A stretch of DNA of 64,000 nucleotides from Micromonospora lupini (lineage in GTDB: Bacteria; Actinomycetota; Actinomycetes; Mycobacteriales; Micromonosporaceae). The stretch covers positions 1,798,001-1,862,000 of the forward strand of contig NZ_JAPENL010000001.1 of NCBI RefSeq assembly GCF_026342015.1. The letters run 5' to 3'. Under the pieces are notes generated by a model, which worked only from the letters and a program-made list of their open reading frames with translations, was not told where the DNA came from and made no database searches. Below, one piece after another: positions 52,542 through 61,666 of the stretch (its first letter is position 1; the number at the start of each line of letters is the position of its first letter). A program made the position numbers and the translations under genes.

Positions 52542-55409
52542 ATGCTCACACCACGTCCGCGCCTCACCGCGGCCGTCGTCCTGGCGATCCTCGCCAGCCT
52601 CCTGCCGATCCTGGTGGCGGTCACCGTTGCCGCACCGCCAGCGGCCGCGGCGCCCCCCGCGACCACCCAGTTCGAGAAGGTCAAGCTCGACGGTGGGCTC
52701 TCCATGGGAGAGCCGATCGAGCTGTCCGTCCTACCCGACGCCAAGGTGCTCTACATCAACCGGGGCACCAGTTCCGGCGGTGGGCAGGTGCGCCTCTACA
52801 ACCCGACCACCCGTACGACGACAGTCGCGCTGACGCTGCAACTGGACGCCCGGTTCGAGGACGGTCTGATCGGCATCACCGCCCACCCGAGGTTCGCCAC
52901 GAACCGCTGGGTGTACCTGTTCTACTCGCCGGCCACCACGCCGCTTGTCAACCGCATCTCACGGTTCACCTTCAACCCGAGCACGCTGGTGCTCGACCCG
53001 GCGAGCGAGACCCGGCTCATCGAGTGGCCGACCGAGCGCCGGCTCTGCTGCCACTCGGCGGGCTCGATGACCTGGGACAGCAACGAGAATCTCTACTTCG
53101 CCGTCGGCGACAACACCAACTCCGGTGGCGACTCGGCGGGCATGGCGCCGATCGACGAGCGGACGAGCCGCGACGCCCAGTACGACGCGCAACGAACCGC
53201 AGGCAACACCAACGACCTGCGCGGCAAGATCAACCGCATCCACCCGGAGGACAACGGCACCTACACCGTTCCGACGGGCAACCTCTTCGCCGCGGGCACC
53301 AGCGGCACCCGTCCGGAGATCTACGTCATGGGGGTGCGCAACCCCTACCGCCTGTGGGTGGACCGCACGAGCAGCAACACGCTCTACTGGGGCGAGGTCG
53401 GGCCGGACGCCGGAGCGACGATCGCCAACCGGGGGCCGGCGGCGTACGACGAGTGGAACCGGGCCACCTCGCCGGGCAACCACGGATGGCCGTACTGCGG
53501 CGGCCCCAACGTCGCCTACAACGACTGGGACTTCGCCACCAACTCACCGCGCGGCTGGTTCCCGTGCGGCGGCAGCACCGGCCCGGTGAACGACTCGCCC
53601 CGCAACACGGGCCTCCAGCAACTCCCGCCGACCCGGGGCGCGCTGGTCTGGGAGCAGCACGGCGGCAGCCGGGACTGGCCGGCCCTGGACACTCCGGGCG
53701 GCTGCGGCTCGCCCAACCATGCCGAGGTCTACCACTACGACCCCGGCCTCGCCTCGGACGTGAAGTGGCCGCAGTACTACGACAACAAGCTGGTCATCAG
53801 CGAGTACTGCCGTAACTGGATCAAGGAGGTCCAGTTCGACAACGGCAACCCGCGTACCGGCAACCCGAGCGTCATCGAACCGGTGCTGGCCGGCATGTCG
53901 TTCGTCCACCCGATCGACATGGAGTTCGGGCCGGACGGTTCTCTCTACCTGCTGGAGTACGGCAACGGCTACTTCTCCGGCGACGCCGCCGCGGGTCTCT
54001 ACAAAATCAACTACGTCGCCGGCGGCCGGTCACCCACCGCCGTCGCCTCGGCCACCCCCGACAACGGCGTCAGCCCGCTGACCGTCAGCTTCTCCAGCGC
54101 CGGCAGCACCGACCCGGACGGCGACCCACTCACCTACGCGTGGGACTTCGACAGCAACGGCACAGTCGACTCCACCGCCGCGAATCCCACCTACACGTAC
54201 GCCAGTAACGGCGACAAGCGCGCCCGGCTCACGGTGTCCGACGGCACGGGCCGGTCCGGCACCACCCAGGTGGCAGTCGTCGTGGGCAACACCAGGCCCA
54301 CCGTCGCCCTCAACGGCGTCCCCAACGGCGGGCTGTTCTCCTGGGACGAGAACCTGACCGCCACCGCCACCGCCGCTGACGCCCAGGACGGCACGATTCA
54401 ATGCGCGAACGTGACGATCCGGGCGGCCCTCGGCCACCAGGAGCACGCACACGAGGAGGGCCAGGGCACCGGCTGCGGCTTCACCGTCAACACGGGACCG
54501 GTGCACGCCGGGCCGGACTCGGTGCTCTTCTTCCTGCTGCGGGCCGGTTACACCGACCGGGGCGCGGCCGGCAGCGTGCCGCTCACCGCCGAGAAGGACG
54601 TCACCCTCTGGCCCAAGCAGTGGCAGGCCGAGCACTATGTCTCGCTGCGCGGCCCCCAGGTCATCACCGCGGGAGGCGCCGAGGGCGGCCGGCGTCTCGG
54701 TGACATCCAGGACGGCGAGTACGTTCGGCACCACGCGGTGAGCCTCAAGGGCATCACTGGCGTCCGGGCCCGGGTCTCCTCCGACAAGGCCGGCAACGTC
54801 GCCTCCTTCCGGTACGACTCACCGACCGGCCCCGAGATCGCCCGGGTCACCGTGCCCAACACCGGCGGTTGGGACACCTACACCGAGATCAGCGCGCCGG
54901 TCACCAGGCCCGACGACAACACGCACGACCTGTACGTCGTGTTCACGGGCGGCAGCGGAGGAGCCCTGCTCGACCTGGACAGCTACACGTTCACCGGCGT
55001 CGGCGTGAGCACCCCGGCGAGCGGCCCCCGCACCGGCCCGATCCGGGGCATGGGCAAGTGCGTCGACGTCAACGCCGGCGGGACCACCGACGGCACCAGC
55101 GTCCAGATGTGGGACTGCATTGTCGGTGCGACAAACCAGCAGTGGACGCTGCCCGGCGACGGCACCATCCGCAGCCTGGGCAAGTGCCTGGACGTGAAGT
55201 CCAGCGGCACCACCAACGGCACCCCGATCCACCTGTGGACCTGCAACGGCACCGGGGCCCAGCAGTGGGTGGCCGGCACCGCCGGCAGTCTGCGCAACCC
55301 GCAGGCCAACCGGTGCCTCGACATCCCCGCCTCCACCCCCACCAACGGCCGGCAGTTGCAGATCTACGACTGCAACGGCACCGCCGCGCAGAACTGGACC
55401 CTGCCGTGA
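52542..55409 (+). CDS. Secreted PQQ-type sugar dehydrogenase with PKD, CBM6-like and CBM13 modules
   Basis: A 955-residue exported protein (signal about 1-38). Residues about 45-495 form the six-bladed glucose/sorbosone dehydrogenase propeller (FEDGLIGITAHPRFATNRWVYLFYS; CCHSAGSMTWDSNENLYFAVGDNTNS; MGVRNPYRLWVD; NHGWPYCGGPN). Next come a PKD domain (about 500-590; DPDGDPLTYAWDFDSNG), a region with HEHAHEEGQGTGC, a CBM6-like beta-domain (about 715-825) and a CBM13 (about 830-955) with NQQWTLP-type repeats. It would oxidise sugars bound on polysaccharide surfaces; whether PQQ is bound is unproven. ATG 52542 has GGGAG upstream. Confidence 0.88.
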   Translation: MLTPRPRLTAAVVLAILASLLPILVAVTVAAPPAAAAPPATTQFEKVKLDGGLSMGEPIELSVLPDAKVLYINRGTSSGGGQVRLYNPTTRTTTVALTLQLDARFEDGLIGITAHPRFATNRWVYLFYSPATTPLVNRISRFTFNPSTLVLDPASETRLIEWPTERRLCCHSAGSMTWDSNENLYFAVGDNTNSGGDSAGMAPIDERTSRDAQYDAQRTAGNTNDLRGKINRIHPEDNGTYTVPTGNLFAAGTSGTRPEIYVMGVRNPYRLWVDRTSSNTLYWGEVGPDAGATIANRGPAAYDEWNRATSPGNHGWPYCGGPNVAYNDWDFATNSPRGWFPCGGSTGPVNDSPRNTGLQQLPPTRGALVWEQHGGSRDWPALDTPGGCGSPNHAEVYHYDPGLASDVKWPQYYDNKLVISEYCRNWIKEVQFDNGNPRTGNPSVIEPVLAGMSFVHPIDMEFGPDGSLYLLEYGNGYFSGDAAAGLYKINYVAGGRSPTAVASATPDNGVSPLTVSFSSAGSTDPDGDPLTYAWDFDSNGTVDSTAANPTYTYASNGDKRARLTVSDGTGRSGTTQVAVVVGNTRPTVALNGVPNGGLFSWDENLTATATAADAQDGTIQCANVTIRAALGHQEHAHEEGQGTGCGFTVNTGPVHAGPDSVLFFLLRAGYTDRGAAGSVPLTAEKDVTLWPKQWQAEHYVSLRGPQVITAGGAEGGRRLGDIQDGEYVRHHAVSLKGITGVRARVSSDKAGNVASFRYDSPTGPEIARVTVPNTGGWDTYTEISAPVTRPDDNTHDLYVVFTGGSGGALLDLDSYTFTGVGVSTPASGPRTGPIRGMGKCVDVNAGGTTDGTSVQMWDCIVGATNQQWTLPGDGTIRSLGKCLDVKSSGTTNGTPIHLWTCNGTGAQQWVAGTAGSLRNPQANRCLDIPASTPTNGRQLQIYDCNGTAAQNWTLP

Positions 55410-55441
55410 CCCGCCCGTCCACTCTCCCGCGAGGAGCGCTC

Positions 55442-57577
55442 ATGCCCAGACGCACCATCGTCGCAGTCGCCACCGCAGTGGTCGCCGGACTCACCGTCGC
55501 GGCCGGCGCGACGAACCTGGCCCCGGCCCCGGCCGAGGCCGCACCGCTGAGCAAGGTCCTGGTGTTCTCCAAGACCGCCGGCTTCCGGCACTCCTCCATC
55601 CCGAACGGCATCGCCGCCATCCAACAACTTGGTACGACGAACGGCTTCACCGTCACCGCCACCGAGGACGCGACCAGCTTCACCACCGCCAACCTCGCCC
55701 AGTACCAGGCGGTGGTCTTCCTCAGCACCACAGGCGACGTGCTCGACGCCGGCCAACAGAGCGCGTTCGAGGCGTACATGGCCGCCGGTGGTGGCTTCGT
55801 GGGCGTGCACGCCGCCTCCGACACCGAGTACGACTGGCCGTGGTACGGCGGCCTGGTCGGCGCGTACTTCACCTCGCACCCGGCGATCCAGCAGGCGACC
55901 GTCCGGGTCGAGGACCGGGCCAACGCCTCCACCGCACACCTGCCGTCGACCTGGACCCGCACCGACGAGTGGTACAACTACCGGGCCAACCCCCGCTCGG
56001 CGGTCAAGGTGCTGGCCAGCCTCGACGAGTCGTCGTACACCGGTGGGTCGATGGGTGGTGACCACCCGATCACCTGGTGCCACAGCTACGGCGGCGGACG
56101 TTCCTGGTACACCGGTCTCGGCCACACCGAAGAGAGCTACACCGACCCGAACTTCACCCGGATGCTGCTCGGCGGCATTCGGGTGACAGCCGGGGCGGTG
56201 GCGGCCGACTGCCGGCCGGAGGCCGGTTACACCCCGCTGTTCGACGGCACCCAGGCCAGCCTCGGGCAGTGGCGGCAGGCGGGCCCTGGCGGGTTCACCC
56301 TCACCGACGGCACCCTGACCTCGAACGGCGGTATGGGGTTGCTCTGGTACCCGGTACGCACCTTCGGCAACTACTCGCTCAAGGTCGACTGGATGATGCC
56401 CGGCGACGACAACGGTGGGGTTTTCATCGGGTTTCCCGATCCGCAGGGCGACCCGTGGGGTCCGGTCGACGCCGGTCACGAGATCCAGATCGACGCCACC
56501 GACGGCGATCCGTCGCGCACCACCGGCAGCGTCTACGGTCTCCAGGCGCCGAACCAGGCCGCCCGCGCGGCGGCGCTCAACCCGCCCGGCTCCTGGAACA
56601 CCTACGAGATCGGCGTGCACGGCCAGCGGGTCGAGATCTGGCTCAACGGCGTCAAGATCAATGATTACGTCAGCAGCCGGGCCATCGCCAACGGCTACAT
56701 CGGGGTGCAGAACGACGGCGCCGGGATGGACATCAACTACCGCAACGTGCGGATCAGGACCGACGGCCCGAGCGAGCCGCCCGCCACCGACCTGGCCCGA
56801 GGCCGGCCGGTGACGGCGTCAAGCGTCGAGCCGGGCAGCACGCACACGGCGGCCAACGCCGTGGACGGCAACGCGACCACCCGCTGGGGCAGCGCGTACA
56901 CCGACCCGCAGTGGATCACCGTCGACCTGGGGGGCACCTACGCGATCAACCGGGTACGGCTGGCCTGGGAAACGGCCCACGCGCGGGCGTACCAGGTCCA
57001 GGTGTCGCCGGACAATGCCACCTGGTCGGCGGTGCACACCACGACCGCCGGCGATGGCGGCGTCGACGATCTCACGGTCACCGGCACCGGGCGCTACCTG
57101 CGGGTGTACGGCACCCAACGCGCCACCCAGTGGGGCTACTCGCTGTGGGACCTGAACGTCTACGGCACCGCCGCCGGCAGCACCCTGCTCTCCCGGGGTC
57201 GGCCTGTCACCGCGTCGAGTGTGGAGCCGGGCAGCGCGCACGTGGCGGCCAACGCCGTGGACGGCATCGCGACCACCCGCTGGGGTAGCGCCTACGCCGA
57301 CCCACAATGGATCTCGGTGGACCTCGGCGCGTCCCGTACCCTCGACCGCGTCCGGCTGACCTGGGAGGCGGCGTACGCGCGGGCCTACCAGGTCCAGGTC
57401 TCCCCGGACAATGTCACCTGGTCGCCGGTCTACACCACGACCACCGGCGACGGCGGCGTGGACGACATCGCCATCTCGGCCACCGGCCGCTACCTGCGTG
57501 TCCAGGGCACCCAACGGGCCCTGCCCGCGTACGGCTACTCGTTGTGGGAACTGGAGGTCCACGGCCCGGTCGCCTGA
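55442..57577 (+). CDS. Secreted ThuA / DUF1080 protein with two discoidin modules
   Basis: A 711-residue exported protein (signal about 1-33). Residues about 36-255 form a ThuA-like domain (VLVFSKTAGFRHSSIPNGIAAI; GGGFVGVHAASDTEYDWPWYGGLVG; GRSWYTGLGHTEESY). About 260-435 form a DUF1080/3-keto-disaccharide hydrolase lectin-like domain (YTPLFDGT; DDNGGVFIGFPDP). Two tandem F5/8C discoidin modules (about 445-570 and 580-711) are nearly identical. ThuA and DUF1080 proteins act on 3-keto-sugars, so pairing with the sugar dehydrogenase 32 bases upstream suggests extracellular oxidation followed by cleavage. ATG 55442 follows CGAGGAG. Confidence 0.88.
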   Translation: MPRRTIVAVATAVVAGLTVAAGATNLAPAPAEAAPLSKVLVFSKTAGFRHSSIPNGIAAIQQLGTTNGFTVTATEDATSFTTANLAQYQAVVFLSTTGDVLDAGQQSAFEAYMAAGGGFVGVHAASDTEYDWPWYGGLVGAYFTSHPAIQQATVRVEDRANASTAHLPSTWTRTDEWYNYRANPRSAVKVLASLDESSYTGGSMGGDHPITWCHSYGGGRSWYTGLGHTEESYTDPNFTRMLLGGIRVTAGAVAADCRPEAGYTPLFDGTQASLGQWRQAGPGGFTLTDGTLTSNGGMGLLWYPVRTFGNYSLKVDWMMPGDDNGGVFIGFPDPQGDPWGPVDAGHEIQIDATDGDPSRTTGSVYGLQAPNQAARAAALNPPGSWNTYEIGVHGQRVEIWLNGVKINDYVSSRAIANGYIGVQNDGAGMDINYRNVRIRTDGPSEPPATDLARGRPVTASSVEPGSTHTAANAVDGNATTRWGSAYTDPQWITVDLGGTYAINRVRLAWETAHARAYQVQVSPDNATWSAVHTTTAGDGGVDDLTVTGTGRYLRVYGTQRATQWGYSLWDLNVYGTAAGSTLLSRGRPVTASSVEPGSAHVAANAVDGIATTRWGSAYADPQWISVDLGASRTLDRVRLTWEAAYARAYQVQVSPDNVTWSPVYTTTTGDGGVDDIAISATGRYLRVQGTQRALPAYGYSLWELEVHGPVA

Positions 57578-57847
57578 TCCGCGCCCGGTAGGTCACCTCG
57601 GCATCTCGCTCGGGGTGGCCTGCCGGCGCGACAGCCACTCCGCCGGCGCCCCCCGCACCGGCGGCCCGCGAGCAGCGGCCTGCTGCGGTGACCTCGGAAG
57701 GAGACGACGCCGTTCAGCCCGGGGTGGACGGCATCGACGTCGCTGGGTGGGCGGACGATAGGCTGCGCTCGGCGTCCGACTGACCTAAGGGGAACGGGTG
57801 ATAGGCGGAGCGGTTCGCGCGGTGGTCGCTGTCTGCGGGCATCCGGC

Positions 57848-59470
57848 GTGAGCAACGGGCTGCGTCCCGGTGACCCGGCCCGCCTCGGCGCGTACGAGGT
57901 GGTCGCCCGGCTCGGCGACGGAGGCATGGGCAGTGTCTTCCTGGCCCGCTCGCCTGATGGACGACAGGTGGCGGTCAAGGTCGTCCGCGCGGAGTTCGCG
58001 CACGACGAGGAGTTCCGGGGTCGGTTCCGTAGTGAGGTGAACCGCGCCCGTCAGGTTCCACCGTTCTGCACCGCCGAGGTCGTGGACGCCGACCCGGACC
58101 ACGACCCGCCGTACCTGGTGGTGGAGTACGTCGAGGGCCCCAGTCTGGCCCAGGTGATCCGGGAACGGGGGCCGCTGGGGGCCGCGCAGGTGCACAGCAT
58201 CGCGGTCGGGGTGGCCACCGCACTCACCGCCATCCACGGCGCCGGGGTGATCCACCGGGACCTGAAGCCGGCGAACGTCCTTGTCGCGCCGGGTGGGATC
58301 AAGGTCATCGACTTCGGCATCGCCCGCGCGTTCGAGGCGACGAGCCAGCACACCCGGACCAACCAGGTGGTCGGGACCGTCTCGTACATGGCTCCGGAGC
58401 GGTTCGACGCGACGTTGGGCCGTCCGGTGGGCCCGCCGGCGGACATCTTCGCCTGGGGTGCCGTTGTCGCCCACGCCGCGACCGGCCGCAACCCCTTCGC
58501 GGGCGACTCCCCCACCGCCACCGCGATGCGGATCCTCACCCAACCGCCGGACCTGGCCGGGCTCGGTGGGCCGTTGCGGGAGTTGGTCTCTCGCGCGTTG
58601 GAGAAGGATCCCGCTGCTCGGCCCACCGCCCGGGAGTTGCTCGACGGACTACTGACCGCAGCGGATCCGGGCGGGGCCGCCGGGCCGGCCCGACGCCCGG
58701 GCGCGACGCCGACGGCGGTCGTGGTGCCCGCTGCCGGTCACGCCGGCCAGGGCCGGCCGTCGGTGCCGCCGGGTCCGGCCACCGCCGGTGGCGCGGGCTC
58801 GCGCCGGCGTGGCTGGCCCACCCTGCTGGGGGCGACCGCGGCGGTGATCGCGGTGGTGGTGCCCGCTTCCCTGTTCGGTCCAAAACTGCTGGATGGGCGG
58901 TCCACACCGGATCGGGCCGGCTCCACGGCCGCGACCGGCGGCCCGGCAACGAGCGGTCCGGCGGCCACCGCGTCGATGCCCGCATCGGGAACGCCGGCCG
59001 CCTCACCCTCGACCAGCGTGGACCCGACAAACGCCATGCTGGCCGGTCAGCGGCGAATCCTGCTGCACGTGGTGGAGATCGACGGTGACCTGTCGCTGCC
59101 GTCGCACGGCGAGCTGGAGGTCGGCAACGGAACCGGCAAGGATGCGCTCTTCGTGCTCGAACCGGTAGGCGTCGACTACATGATCAAATCGGTGAACCCC
59201 GAGATCGCCCACCGACCCTGTCTCGGGGTCAAGCGCGATGCGAAGGGAAACAAGACGCTTGTGGGGGCCGACTGTCGGCCGAGCGACGCAACAGTGTTCG
59301 CGCTGTCCCGCGAGGGCAAGGACGACAAGGGGCGCACCTCCTACACCATCCTCAACGACGAGTACGGCGTGGTGCAGTGGAGCCCGACCAAGAAGGAGAT
59401 CTACGTCGAGTTCCTCGGTGACGCCCCGATCGACACCACGTTCAGCCTTGTCGACCGCGGCGCGGTCTGA
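57848..59470 (+). CDS. Membrane Ser/Thr protein kinase with extracellular domain
   Basis: A 540-residue kinase. The cytoplasmic kinase domain (about 14-272) is canonical: ARLGDGGMGSVFLA, K in VAVKVV, D138 in IHRDLKPANV, DFGIARAFE, and MAPERFD. A Pro/Ala-rich juxtamembrane stretch precedes one transmembrane helix (about 322-340). Outside lie a Ser/Thr/Pro linker and a 140-residue unrecognised domain (LLHVVEIDGDLSLPSHGELEVG ... CLGVKRDAKGNKTLVGADC) with two Cys. It is probably a sensor of an external cue. GTG at 57848; the ribosome site is weak. Confidence 0.9.
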   Translation: MSNGLRPGDPARLGAYEVVARLGDGGMGSVFLARSPDGRQVAVKVVRAEFAHDEEFRGRFRSEVNRARQVPPFCTAEVVDADPDHDPPYLVVEYVEGPSLAQVIRERGPLGAAQVHSIAVGVATALTAIHGAGVIHRDLKPANVLVAPGGIKVIDFGIARAFEATSQHTRTNQVVGTVSYMAPERFDATLGRPVGPPADIFAWGAVVAHAATGRNPFAGDSPTATAMRILTQPPDLAGLGGPLRELVSRALEKDPAARPTARELLDGLLTAADPGGAAGPARRPGATPTAVVVPAAGHAGQGRPSVPPGPATAGGAGSRRRGWPTLLGATAAVIAVVVPASLFGPKLLDGRSTPDRAGSTAATGGPATSGPAATASMPASGTPAASPSTSVDPTNAMLAGQRRILLHVVEIDGDLSLPSHGELEVGNGTGKDALFVLEPVGVDYMIKSVNPEIAHRPCLGVKRDAKGNKTLVGADCRPSDATVFALSREGKDDKGRTSYTILNDEYGVVQWSPTKKEIYVEFLGDAPIDTTFSLVDRGAV

Positions 59471-59537
59471 CTTGCGCGTACCCGACGGGGCAGACCGAAC
59501 CGGCGTTGGTCGCTGAGGGTCGCGGCCGGCCGCGTCG

Positions 59538-60155
59538 TCAGCGCAGCAGCGCCATCCGTTCGATGACCGAGTCGCGCAGCTCCGGCGGCCACGGGAACAG
59601 CGGCGTCGCCACCCGGAGCTGGGCGAAGCCGTGCAGCCCGACCCAGAGCGCCGTCGCGTCGCCGAACGGGTCCGTGCTGGCCGACCGTCCCTCCGCGACG
59701 CAGTCGGCGAGCGTACGCCGGAAGATCTCGAAGGCTCCCATGCCGAGCACGCCAAGCTCGTCTGCCAGGCCCGGGGTCCGCTCCAGGGCCTGCCCGGCGT
59801 CCCAGACCGCGCCGAACATCACCCGGTACTGCTGGGGCCTGCGTTCGGCGAAGGCCAGGTAGGCCGCGCAGACCGCGCGCAGCCGCTCGACCGGATCCGC
59901 GTCATCCGGGGCGCCCAGCTCCTGCTCAAGGATTCCGAAGGCGCGTTGCGCGACCGCGAGCAGGATCGAGTCCAGGTCCGGGAAGTGGGGATAGATCGAT
60001 GGCGCGGAGATGCCGGCCCGCCGGGCGATCCCCCGCAGGGTCACGTTCTGCGGTGCGTCGTCCTCCAGGAGCTCCAGCGCGGCGTCGACGATCTCGTCGC
60101 GGAGCTGGGCACCCTGGCCGCGCTTGTTGCGGGCCCGCGTTCTCGGTGTGGTCAC
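59538..60155 (-). CDS. TetR/AcrR-family repressor
   Basis: A 205-residue regulator with helix-turn-helix at about 20-65 (REIVDAALELL; GIARRAGISAPSIYPHFPDLDSIL) and a TetR_C_13/WHG-type C-terminal domain (RRPQQYRVMFGAVWDAG; LWVGLHGFAQLRVATPLFPWP). The GTG at 60155 lies directly behind AAAGG, so leaderless translation is possible. It is divergent from the small membrane protein at 60238. Two head-to-tail 14-bp repeats stand between them and are probably its operator. Confidence 0.92.
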   Translation of the reverse strand: MTTPRTRARNKRGQGAQLRDEIVDAALELLEDDAPQNVTLRGIARRAGISAPSIYPHFPDLDSILLAVAQRAFGILEQELGAPDDADPVERLRAVCAAYLAFAERRPQQYRVMFGAVWDAGQALERTPGLADELGVLGMGAFEIFRRTLADCVAEGRSASTDPFGDATALWVGLHGFAQLRVATPLFPWPPELRDSVIERMALLR

Positions 60156-60186
60156 CCTTTGACTTTACATCTGTTAGGCGAGGGCA

Positions 60187-60214
60187 TAAGTTAACGCTTG
60201 TAAGTTAACGCTCG
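60187..60214. promoter_or_regulatory. Tandem 14-bp repeat, probable TetR operator
   Basis: TAAGTTAACGCTTG (60187-60200) is followed at once by TAAGTTAACGCTCG (60201-60214), differing in one base. The pair also contains the inverted repeat TTAAC/GTTAA 8 bases apart. It lies between divergent start codons at 60155 and 60238. Confidence 0.65.
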
Positions 60215-60237
60215 TTTCCCTAGGGATGGAGTCCCCC

Positions 60238-60666
60238 ATGACCGCCGCGACCACTACTCGAATCGACACCGCCGCCCCCGCCCACCGCGCAGACCTCGTC
60301 GGCCGCGGACTGGCCGCCCTCGCATCCCTCGCCACCGCCGTCGCGTTCGTCAACGGAGCGCTGCTGACCATCAACGCCAGCGACGATCGCCTGTTCATCG
60401 AGGGCTGGCGGGTCTCCAGCTTCGGCATCTTCGCCGCGCTCTTCGCCCTGCTCGCGCTCAGGCCGCGTCAGACAGCAGGCGTCTGGGAGATCGTGCTCGC
60501 CGGCAAGGCCGCCCTCGTCGTGTTCGGGGCACTGATCGGAGACGTCCCCGAGGCACGCCTGTCGGCAATCATCGACTTCGGGCTCGTCGCCGTCGTCGCG
60601 GCGGCCTATGTGCTCTGCCGCGGCTGGTTGGCGTGGCGTCCCGTGACCACCAACCCGAGCCGATGA
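60238..60666 (+). CDS. Small integral membrane protein under TetR control
   Basis: A 142-residue protein with four hydrophobic helices (about 22-42, 58-76, 84-104 and 110-130). ATG 60238 is favoured because GGAG lies 6 bases upstream; an ATG at 60226 would add four residues. I recognise no motif. Divergence from the TetR gene with shared repeats suggests it is the regulated target. Confidence 0.75.
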   Translation: MTAATTTRIDTAAPAHRADLVGRGLAALASLATAVAFVNGALLTINASDDRLFIEGWRVSSFGIFAALFALLALRPRQTAGVWEIVLAGKAALVVFGALIGDVPEARLSAIIDFGLVAVVAAAYVLCRGWLAWRPVTTNPSR

Positions 60667-60700
60667 CGGGGACGACAGTGCCCCACCTGAGGGAGAGCAC

Positions 60701-60741
60701 CGGATCGCCCGCCCCGTCATCGGACGGTGGCGGGCGATCCG
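60701..60741. terminator. Hairpin terminator between convergent genes
   Basis: A perfect 13-bp stem CGGATCGCCCGCC (60701-60713) with GGCGGGCGATCCG (60729-60741), 15-base loop, between the membrane protein (+) and the MBL gene (-). Confidence 0.75.
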
Positions 60742-60746
60742 CGTAC

Positions 60747-61643
60747 TCAGTATCGAGGGAACGGGCCCCACTGCCTGGCGGCGAACGACTCGCCCTGCCG
60801 CTCGATCTCCAGGGCGGAGCGACCGCTGAAGTGCGCCGGCAGCACCAGCGCCCGAGTGTCGGCCGCCCAGCCGAGCAGACGGCGGCGGGTGATCGCGGCC
60901 TGGATCGGGTCCTCGCAGAAGCAACTGCTGTGATCGTGTTGGCGCAGTTGGAGCGGGGTGTGCAGGATGTCGCCGGCGAACAGGGCCCGCTCGCCAGCCG
61001 ACTCCACAGTGAGCACGGCATGGCCTGGCGTGTGCCCGGGTGCGGCCTCCAGCCGCAGATTGCCGTCGATCAGGTACGTGTCCTCCCACAGCTGGACCTG
61101 CCCGTTGGCGTGCACCGGGGCGATGCTGTCCTCGTACGCGTTCTCGTTGACACTCCCGGCGATGCCGGGATTGTTCGCGGGGTTCCAGTGCTGGAAGTCG
61201 ACGGCGGGCATCAGGTAGGTGGCGTTCGGGAACGTCGGCAGCCACTGACCGTCGACGAGCCTGGTGTTCCAGCCGATGTGGTCGGCGTGCAGGTGTGTGT
61301 TGATCACCAGGTCGACGTCCTCGGGCCTGGTCCCCGCCTCGGCCAGCCGGTCCAGGTAGTTCACCTGTTGCCGGTGCCAGGGTTCGACAGCGGGCCGGTC
61401 CTTGTCGTTGCCGACCCCGGTGTCCACCAGAATGGTGCGACCCTCGCTGCGCAGCAGCCAACTCTGCATGGCGACGTGCACCATGTCGTCGTCCACGCCA
61501 AGGTGGTCCGGAGTCAGCAGGTCGCGCTCCGTACGCCAGGCGTCAGCCGGGATGGTGGGGAAGAAGGCGCCGGTCGGCATGATCGGGCCGTGCGTCTCCT
61601 CGATGCGGGTGACGCTCACACCGCCGAGCTGGATCTCGTGCAT
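60747..61643 (-). CDS. MBL-fold metallo-hydrolase (lactonase-like)
   Basis: A 298-residue metallo-beta-lactamase-fold enzyme without signal peptide. The metal-binding motif is complete: H117-x-H119-x-D121-H122 in THLHADHIGW, then GHTPGH, FAGD and PAHF. Overall pattern (VDTGVGNDK, HFDHxGWNT-like segment) resembles quorum-quenching and methyl-parathion-type lactonases or hydrolases. The substrate is unknown. ATG 61643 (GGAG upstream) is preferred to a TTG four codons earlier. It follows the secreted propeller gene by 23 bases and is probably cotranscribed with it. Confidence 0.9.
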   Translation of the reverse strand: MHEIQLGGVSVTRIEETHGPIMPTGAFFPTIPADAWRTERDLLTPDHLGVDDDMVHVAMQSWLLRSEGRTILVDTGVGNDKDRPAVEPWHRQQVNYLDRLAEAGTRPEDVDLVINTHLHADHIGWNTRLVDGQWLPTFPNATYLMPAVDFQHWNPANNPGIAGSVNENAYEDSIAPVHANGQVQLWEDTYLIDGNLRLEAAPGHTPGHAVLTVESAGERALFAGDILHTPLQLRQHDHSSCFCEDPIQAAITRRRLLGWAADTRALVLPAHFSGRSALEIERQGESFAARQWGPFPRY

Positions 61644-61666
61644 GCGATTCTCCAAGGGGGTACGGG

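Noticed and set aside
52376..52744. A 122-codon minus-strand frame opposite the start of the sugar dehydrogenase gene.
   Set aside because: Arg/Gly-rich shadow frame with no ribosome site, crossing the signal-peptide codons of the real gene.
54869..55441. Upstream extension of the ThuA protein into the end of the sugar dehydrogenase gene.
   Set aside because: The extension is a frame-shadow of the CBM13 coding region. ATG 55442 has a strong ribosome site and a proper signal peptide.
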